From Bacteroidales bacterium (GTDB lineage: Bacteria > Bacteroidota > Bacteroidia > Bacteroidales > Dysgonomonadaceae): a DNA stretch of 9,055 nt. The position numbers were made by a program, and so were the translations under genes. The stretch lies in contig DUUR01000024.1 in NCBI GenBank assembly GCA_012841425.1, forward strand, positions 1-9,055, in the 5' to 3' direction. A model generated the notes under the pieces. That model worked only from the letters and a program-made list of their open reading frames with translations, was not told the origin of the DNA and ran no database searches. Positions 4,675 to 9,055 of this stretch are shown here, piece after piece. Position 1 is the stretch's first letter; every line of letters starts with the position of its first letter.

Positions 4675-5178
4675 TTAATTGGTTTTGAAAGTGATGAGTA
4701 GTTGATCGCGAATTACTGAATCGCCTTCATCGATATGAATTTTCTCAACTATAGCATTTTGCGCTGCTGTGTAGGTGCTTTGCATTTTCATGGCCTCAAC
4801 CACAATTAATGGGTCGCCCTGCTTAACTTCTTGGTTTTCGACTACCATAACTTTTATAATTTTACCTGGCATTGGCGATGTGATAGTTTCTTGCACATCA
4901 TCAACTGAAGATTGCCTGCCTCTTAGGTATTTCTTTTGAGGATTAGATAGCTCTATATCGAAATTTCTGAAATGTGTGGTGATGGTATACCTTCCTTCAG
5001 AATGTCGTACCGATTCGGCATTATACGAGCGCCCCTCATATAGTATTGAGCAAAAGCCACTTTCGGACATTACCACATCTATATCATATATTTTGCCATC
5101 TACTGCAATCTCAACCTTGTTACCGTCTTTAGAGATCATTTCGACCTCACGTAACCTATTATCTAGCTTTGCTCTCAT
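4675..5178 (-). CDS. Biotin carboxyl carrier subunit with BT-like N-terminal domain
   Basis: A 167-residue carrier. The C-terminal biotinyl domain runs from SPMPGKI (101-107) to the end, with E-A-M-K131-M as the site where biotin is attached to Lys131. The first 85 or so residues are rich in beta strands (EIAVDGKIYDIDV, then RYTITTHFRNFDIEL). They resemble the BT domain that joins biotin carboxylase to the carrier in propionyl-CoA carboxylase alpha chains. The start chosen is ATG 5176-5178: it overlaps the biotin carboxylase stop as ATGA and has AAGGAG (plus 5189-5194) ten bases upstream. An upstream in-frame ATG would add 13 residues but lies deep in the previous gene. The product should move between the biotin carboxylase and carboxyltransferase active sites in the cytoplasm. 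It needs a biotin ligase encoded elsewhere. Confidence 0.9.
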   Translation of the reverse strand: MRAKLDNRLREVEMISKDGNKVEIAVDGKIYDIDVVMSESGFCSILYEGRSYNAESVRHSEGRYTITTHFRNFDIELSNPQKKYLRGRQSSVDDVQETITSPMPGKIIKVMVVENQEVKQGDPLIVVEAMKMQSTYTAAQNAIVEKIHIDEGDSVIRDQLLITFKTN

Positions 5179-6680
5179 ATTCTTAAAACTCCTTTTTGTT
5201 TGCCAAATGCACGCCACTTGCTAATAGGACGATTATCTGGAACTGCAGTAGTTGATTCATTATTATTTACAATATAATCGATATATGCAGCTATAATTGC
5301 CATATCCTCAATCTCATCTTCAAGTTCATTTCCCTTTTGAAGTTTTTGAGTGTTCTCGTCGATAAAATGTGTAGTGTAATTACCTTGTACGAACTCACGA
5401 TTATCCATAATACGCCGTAGATAATCGATATTGGTTTTTACACCCGTAATCTTATATTCGTAAAGCACTCGTCGCATTCGCTCAAGCGCATACTCTCTGT
5501 TGGTTGCCCAAACAATGAGTTTGCTAATCATTGAATCGTAATAGATAGAGATCTCGTAGCCTGTATAGATGTGAGTATCAATGCGCACACCCAAGCCTTT
5601 GGGCGTTTGTATTGAATGAATTACACCGGGAGAGGGTGTGAAGTTGTTTTCGGTATCTTCGGCATAGATACGACACTCAATTGCATGGCCACGTTGATGA
5701 AGTTGGTTTTGACTATAGCTAAGCTTTCGTCCGTTGGCAATATTAATCTGTTCTTTCACAATATCAACCCCCAGAACCTCTTCTGTAATAGGATGCTCTA
5801 CCTGCAGACGAGTATTCATTTCAAGAAAGTAGAAGTTCATATTGTTGTCAACTAAAAACTCTACTGTGCCCGCACCTACATAGTTTATTGATTTGGCTGC
5901 CTTAACGGCTATTGCGCCCATTGCAAGACGGGTTTTATTGTTGATAAAAGGAGATGGACTCTCTTCGATAATCTTTTGATGACGGCGCTGTACAGAGCAT
6001 TCGCGATCAAAAAGATGTATTACATTGCCATGAGTATCTCCAATAAATTGCATCTCTACATGGTGAGGCGACTCGATATATTTTTCTATATATACTGAGT
6101 CATTACCAAATGAGGCCATTGCTTCTGATTTGGCAGCGTCGTAAGCCTCTTGAAGATGCTTTTCTTTATATACTAGTCGCATGCCCTTACCACCCCCACC
6201 TGCCGTGGCTTTTATTATCACAGGGTATCCAATTTTTCTGCATACACGATACAGGTCTCTAGACTTTAAGTCTTCGGAAGTGCCTGGCACAACAGGCACT
6301 TTTGCTTCTATCATCTTTTTGCGTGCAGATATTTTATCGCCCATTGCCTCGATACTCTCGGCAGAGGGTCCAATAAAAATAATGCCTTCATCTTTACAAC
6401 GACGTGCAAAATCGGCATTCTCACTCAAAAAACCGTAACCTGGATGTATTGCGTCTACTTTAAACTGTTTAGCAGCTTCTATTATTTTATCTATATTCAG
6501 ATAGCTGTCTTTTGCTGATGCTAAGCCAATATTTATGGCTTCGTCTGCATAGGCAACATGTTTAGATGTTCTGTCTACCTCTGAATAGATGGCCACCGTT
6601 TGAATGCCCATCTCTTTGCATGTTCGCATTACCCGAACGGCTATTTCGCCTCGGTTAGCTATTAATATTTTTTGTATCAT
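5175..6680 (-). CDS. accC: Biotin carboxylase subunit of acyl-CoA carboxylase
   Basis: A 501-residue ATP-grasp enzyme that carboxylates carrier-bound biotin using ATP and bicarbonate. The N-terminal domain shows KILIANRGEIAVRV (4-17) and HPGYGFLSEN (79-88). The ATP-grasp lid carries the glycine loop GGGGKGM (161-167). The catalytic part has Lys236 in RRHQKIIEE, metal ligands Glu274 and Glu287, and Arg291 with Glu295 in RLQVEHP, where bicarbonate binds. Arg337 in ECRIYAE corresponds to the catalytic arginine of E. coli AccC. It is about 50 residues longer than E. coli AccC. The extra C-terminal stretch (450-501, ending SKWRAFGKQKGVLRI) resembles the connector before the BT domain in fused alpha chains. 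AAGGAG lies 11 bases before the ATG, and the gene ends in an ATGA overlap with the carrier gene. AccC names are also used for pyruvate and acetyl-CoA systems; the neighbours point to propionyl-CoA-type carboxylase. Confidence 0.93.
   Translation of the reverse strand: MIQKILIANRGEIAVRVMRTCKEMGIQTVAIYSEVDRTSKHVAYADEAINIGLASAKDSYLNIDKIIEAAKQFKVDAIHPGYGFLSENADFARRCKDEGIIFIGPSAESIEAMGDKISARKKMIEAKVPVVPGTSEDLKSRDLYRVCRKIGYPVIIKATAGGGGKGMRLVYKEKHLQEAYDAAKSEAMASFGNDSVYIEKYIESPHHVEMQFIGDTHGNVIHLFDRECSVQRRHQKIIEESPSPFINNKTRLAMGAIAVKAAKSINYVGAGTVEFLVDNNMNFYFLEMNTRLQVEHPITEEVLGVDIVKEQINIANGRKLSYSQNQLHQRGHAIECRIYAEDTENNFTPSPGVIHSIQTPKGLGVRIDTHIYTGYEISIYYDSMISKLIVWATNREYALERMRRVLYEYKITGVKTNIDYLRRIMDNREFVQGNYTTHFIDENTQKLQKGNELEDEIEDMAIIAAYIDYIVNNNESTTAVPDNRPISKWRAFGKQKGVLRI
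5189..5194 (-). promoter_or_regulatory. Ribosome binding site fixing the carrier-subunit start
   Basis: AAGGAG on the minus strand lies 10 bases before ATG 5178, inside the last codons of the biotin carboxylase gene. It supports the 167-codon reading over the longer one. Confidence 0.65.
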
Positions 6681-6691
6681 TTATTTCTATA

Positions 6692-6697
6692 CTCCTT
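6692..6697 (-). promoter_or_regulatory. Ribosome binding site of biotin carboxylase
   Basis: AAGGAG on the minus strand, 11 bases ahead of ATG 6680, in the 55-bp gap after the SbcC stop. No convincing promoter is seen in that gap, so the carboxylase genes may be read through from sbcC or from farther upstream. Confidence 0.6.
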
Positions 6698-6735
6698 ATA
6701 GATTTTTCCTCGGAATATAGTAACAACAAATATTA

Positions 6736-9055
6736 TTAATAATTGTTTGACCAGCTTGGTTGGATAATGCTACCCTTTTCTTCGTCGTTTTCTATATGAA
6801 GGTGAGTCTCAATCTCCTGTTGCATCTCTTCGACATGAGAAATAACACCTACAATTCTATTTTCTTTTCTTAGTGACTTTAGAGTATCGAACACTACATT
6901 TAGTGATTCTTTGTCTAGAGAACCAAAACCTTCGTCGAGGAAGAAAAAATTTTGATTAGATTCTGTTATCTTTTGTATATTATCGGCAAGAGCCAGAGCT
7001 AGTGATAAAGATGCTTGAAATGTTTGGCCTCCAGACAAGGTTTTTACACTTCTTTGTTTGCCGCCATTCATGAAGTCGCGTATCCTGAAATTGTTGTCTT
7101 CAGATATTTCGAGGCTGAGCTTTTGACGAGTTAACTGGAAGAAACGGCTGTTTGCGGCATTGCATAGGTTTTGGAGGTAAACTGATGAGATGTAATTAAC
7201 AAAACCACTTGCTTTGAATAGCGACTTCATTGTTTTTATGTAATCGGACCTGGTTTCTAGGGTTTTAAACTCCTTTTGTAGTGTGAGTTGAGTTTCAATG
7301 TTTTTTATCAATCTCTTGTGTTGTTCATTAATCTGCCCACGCTCTTCGCTCATTTGACCAACTTGAGCTTTAATTTCATTAATCTCGTTTTTTAGCTGGT
7401 TGTGCATATCGCTATCATATTTACTTTCACCAACTTCATTTTGATACTGCTCGAATGTAGATTTACTCTTCAATATATTATTCTTGAACTCTTCAATCCT
7501 TAGTTTTTCGGCTCTGATATCTATTTCGTCTGCAAGTAATGTCTCTACCTCTTTAATAGAAGTGAAGTCCGATTTGTCTAATTCGTAACTTATGTTTTTT
7601 TTGAGATCTTCTATATATGATTGTTCTTTTTTTAGTTCACCAATATTTGCTACTAGTTGACCATTTAATATATCTCTTTGTTGACTTTTTTGCTGTAACA
7701 GGTTAACATTATGGCTGTACTCCTTTTCTATTCGTTTATATTCATTCAATAGTATATTTCTCTCTTCAATTATACTGTCTTCTTTATATTCGGTATAATC
7801 TTTGAGGCTTACAGTTTTTAATTGTTGATGCAAGGAGTGTAGAGTGGTCTTGTGTATTGTAAGTGATTTATTTAGTTCTTCGAGCCTGAGCCTTGCACGC
7901 TCAAGCTTGTTTTCATTATTATTTAGATAAGACACTTTTTGCTTCAACTCATCTTCGCTTGTTGTTATTTTAATCTGAATCAGTTTCATATCTTCGAAGG
8001 CACTGTTCAGTTCTTCAATTGTGAGGTATTTATTCCATACAAACTGTTTAGAGTGATTGTTGTAGTTGGTGACTGATTTATTGTTCTCCTTCTCAAGTTC
8101 TTCGGCTCTACGTTTTAATTCGTTATAGCTAACTTCAAGAACGCTCAACTGCTTACTAACTGATGATACAGTCTGTTGCTTTTTATCTAATGCTAGCCTC
8201 CTGTTTTTTATTTCAAGTTGTAACGCTTTTAGGTCTTCACTTTTAAACAGTTCGGGGTGATGCAGTGAACCGCAAAGAGGGCAGGGGGTGTTATCCTTGA
8301 GGTTCTCGGCAAAAGCTTCTAGTCGCGACTTTACCAATACATGACTCTCGTACTCTGTTAAATCGGACTGCAGTTTATTTAATTTTGAAGTTTCGGACTC
8401 CAAATATTGAGTGCATTTATTGAAGCTCAAGTTAGTTGCACCATTAAATATTGAGTCTTTTAGTATACTCTCTTTATTTGTTAGAAGCTCTTTTTGCCTG
8501 TCGCTACAAATTTTTAGTTGATCTTTTGTATCGTTAATTTGTTTTTCTAAATTGTGCTTCTCAGTATACCAAGCTTTAATATTAGTGAGAAGAGTGAAGT
8601 CGGGCATACTAGCTCGCAATTTACTTATGTTCTTCTCGAGTGTATCCTTGTTTTTCTTTAAACCAGCAACAACTTTATTGGTTTCTTCCCAGTATTTATT
8701 GCCATCTTCTACTCTTTTAGCTTCATCTACTACTGCTTCCTCCAGCTCTTTTATCTCAATTAAAGTATTAAGCTCATCAGCTTTTCTTCTCAGATTGTCG
8801 CGCTTCTCGTATTGCAACTTTAATCTCTCAACTACATTAGTTAACTTGTCAATACTTTCATTATCGAGTTTGAGCTTTGCCTCATCAGTCAATATTTGTT
8901 CTCTTCGAGACCTCTCCTTTGCTCTGTTTTCGTTTAAAGATTTTAATAAGTGTTTAAAGGCTGCTACCGACTGCTCGTACCTTGTAATCCGCATTTCTAA
9001 TTTAGTAAATTCGGGTTGCTGCTGAAGGAGACTATTTAGTGCTTTCTGCGACTCA
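6736..9055 (-). CDS. sbcC: SbcC-like (Rad50 family) exonuclease ATPase subunit, N-terminus off the right edge
   Basis: The frame is open to the window edge: at least 20 codons precede the in-frame Met at 8994, so that Met is internal and the Walker A end is missing from view. Counting from that Met, residues 1-235 are coiled coil. Residues 238-241 form the zinc hook CPLC, followed by GSLHHPEL, where two Rad50-type molecules join. Coiled coil resumes to about 590. The ATPase C-lobe carries the signature KTLSGGQ (651-657), Walker B FFFLDEG (683-689) with catalytic Glu688, the D-loop SLD (692-694) and switch His720. SbcC pairs with the nuclease SbcD to cut hairpins and blocked DNA ends. SbcD is normally encoded just upstream, here outside the window. 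The C-terminus appears intact (stop at 6736-6738). The carboxylase genes start 55 bp downstream on the same strand. Confidence 0.92.
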   Translation of the reverse strand, partial: ESQKALNSLLQQQPEFTKLEMRITRYEQSVAAFKHLLKSLNENRAKERSRREQILTDEAKLKLDNESIDKLTNVVERLKLQYEKRDNLRRKADELNTLIEIKELEEAVVDEAKRVEDGNKYWEETNKVVAGLKKNKDTLEKNISKLRASMPDFTLLTNIKAWYTEKHNLEKQINDTKDQLKICSDRQKELLTNKESILKDSIFNGATNLSFNKCTQYLESETSKLNKLQSDLTEYESHVLVKSRLEAFAENLKDNTPCPLCGSLHHPELFKSEDLKALQLEIKNRRLALDKKQQTVSSVSKQLSVLEVSYNELKRRAEELEKENNKSVTNYNNHSKQFVWNKYLTIEELNSAFEDMKLIQIKITTSEDELKQKVSYLNNNENKLERARLRLEELNKSLTIHKTTLHSLHQQLKTVSLKDYTEYKEDSIIEERNILLNEYKRIEKEYSHNVNLLQQKSQQRDILNGQLVANIGELKKEQSYIEDLKKNISYELDKSDFTSIKEVETLLADEIDIRAEKLRIEEFKNNILKSKSTFEQYQNEVGESKYDSDMHNQLKNEINEIKAQVGQMSEERGQINEQHKRLIKNIETQLTLQKEFKTLETRSDYIKTMKSLFKASGFVNYISSVYLQNLCNAANSRFFQLTRQKLSLEISEDNNFRIRDFMNGGKQRSVKTLSGGQTFQASLSLALALADNIQKITESNQNFFFLDEGFGSLDKESLNVVFDTLKSLRKENRIVGVISHVEEMQQEIETHLHIENDEEKGSIIQPSWSNNY

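Noticed and set aside
5179..5217. Longer 180-residue start for the biotin carrier subunit
   Set aside because: The extra 13 codons lie inside the biotin carboxylase gene. The ATG at 5178 has a ribosome binding site and a clean ATGA overlap.
2760..6680. Guanidine or urea carboxylase operon with a Gdx exporter
   Set aside because: The carboxyltransferase has PccB/MmdA acyl-CoA motifs, there is no urea-carboxylase carboxyltransferase or allophanate hydrolase, and no guanidine riboswitch is seen.
8552..9025. Plus-strand open frame of 157 codons opposite sbcC
   Set aside because: It is antisense to a well-supported coiled-coil gene. The hydrophobic, serine-rich product is what the complement of Glu/Lys-rich codons gives.

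Overview
The window looks like a chromosomal segment from an AT-rich member of the Bacteroidota, probably Bacteroidales. This rests on the codon and base composition, the sequence type of the ECF sigma remnant and of SbcC, a promoter-like TTTG-N21-TATATTTG element of the Bacteroides kind, and the split propionyl-CoA-carboxylase-type operon. Nothing here fixes a species.

Left part (about 1-1890, plus strand) is accessory and phage-like. It opens with three degenerate copies of one gene tail (about 3-243). The third copy overlaps by ATGA with a 376-codon gene at 295-1425. That gene joins a complete GH19-type endolysin domain to a lipobox, a periplasmic stretch and a C-terminal membrane helix, which is the layout of a unimolecular phage spanin. 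A short GC-rich junction (1441-1500) follows, then the C-terminal half of an ECF sigma factor whose front is missing, and a clear hairpin terminator at 1859-1888. This reads as a prophage lysis-module remnant abutting a broken sigma gene.

Middle part (1889-2759) has no intact gene. A segment of about 580 bp (1895-2473) is bounded by imperfect inverted repeats of roughly 50 bp and holds scattered coding-like pieces on the minus strand, so it is probably a decayed insertion element or MITE-like relic. Next to it are a good promoter-like element pointing left (2524-2556) and several short direct repeats.

Right part (2760-9055) is entirely minus strand and tightly packed. In transcription order it holds the C-terminal part of SbcC (Rad50-like; it runs off the right edge), biotin carboxylase, a biotin carboxyl carrier subunit with a BT-like N-terminal domain, an acyl-CoA carboxyltransferase, and an SMR-family small exporter. 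The three carboxylase subunits together would make an ATP-dependent acyl-CoA (probably propionyl-CoA) carboxylase: biotin carboxylase charges the carrier lysine, and the carboxyltransferase moves the CO2 to the acyl-CoA. The SMR gene follows after 38 bp and may also have its own promoter; its link to the carboxylase is unexplained.
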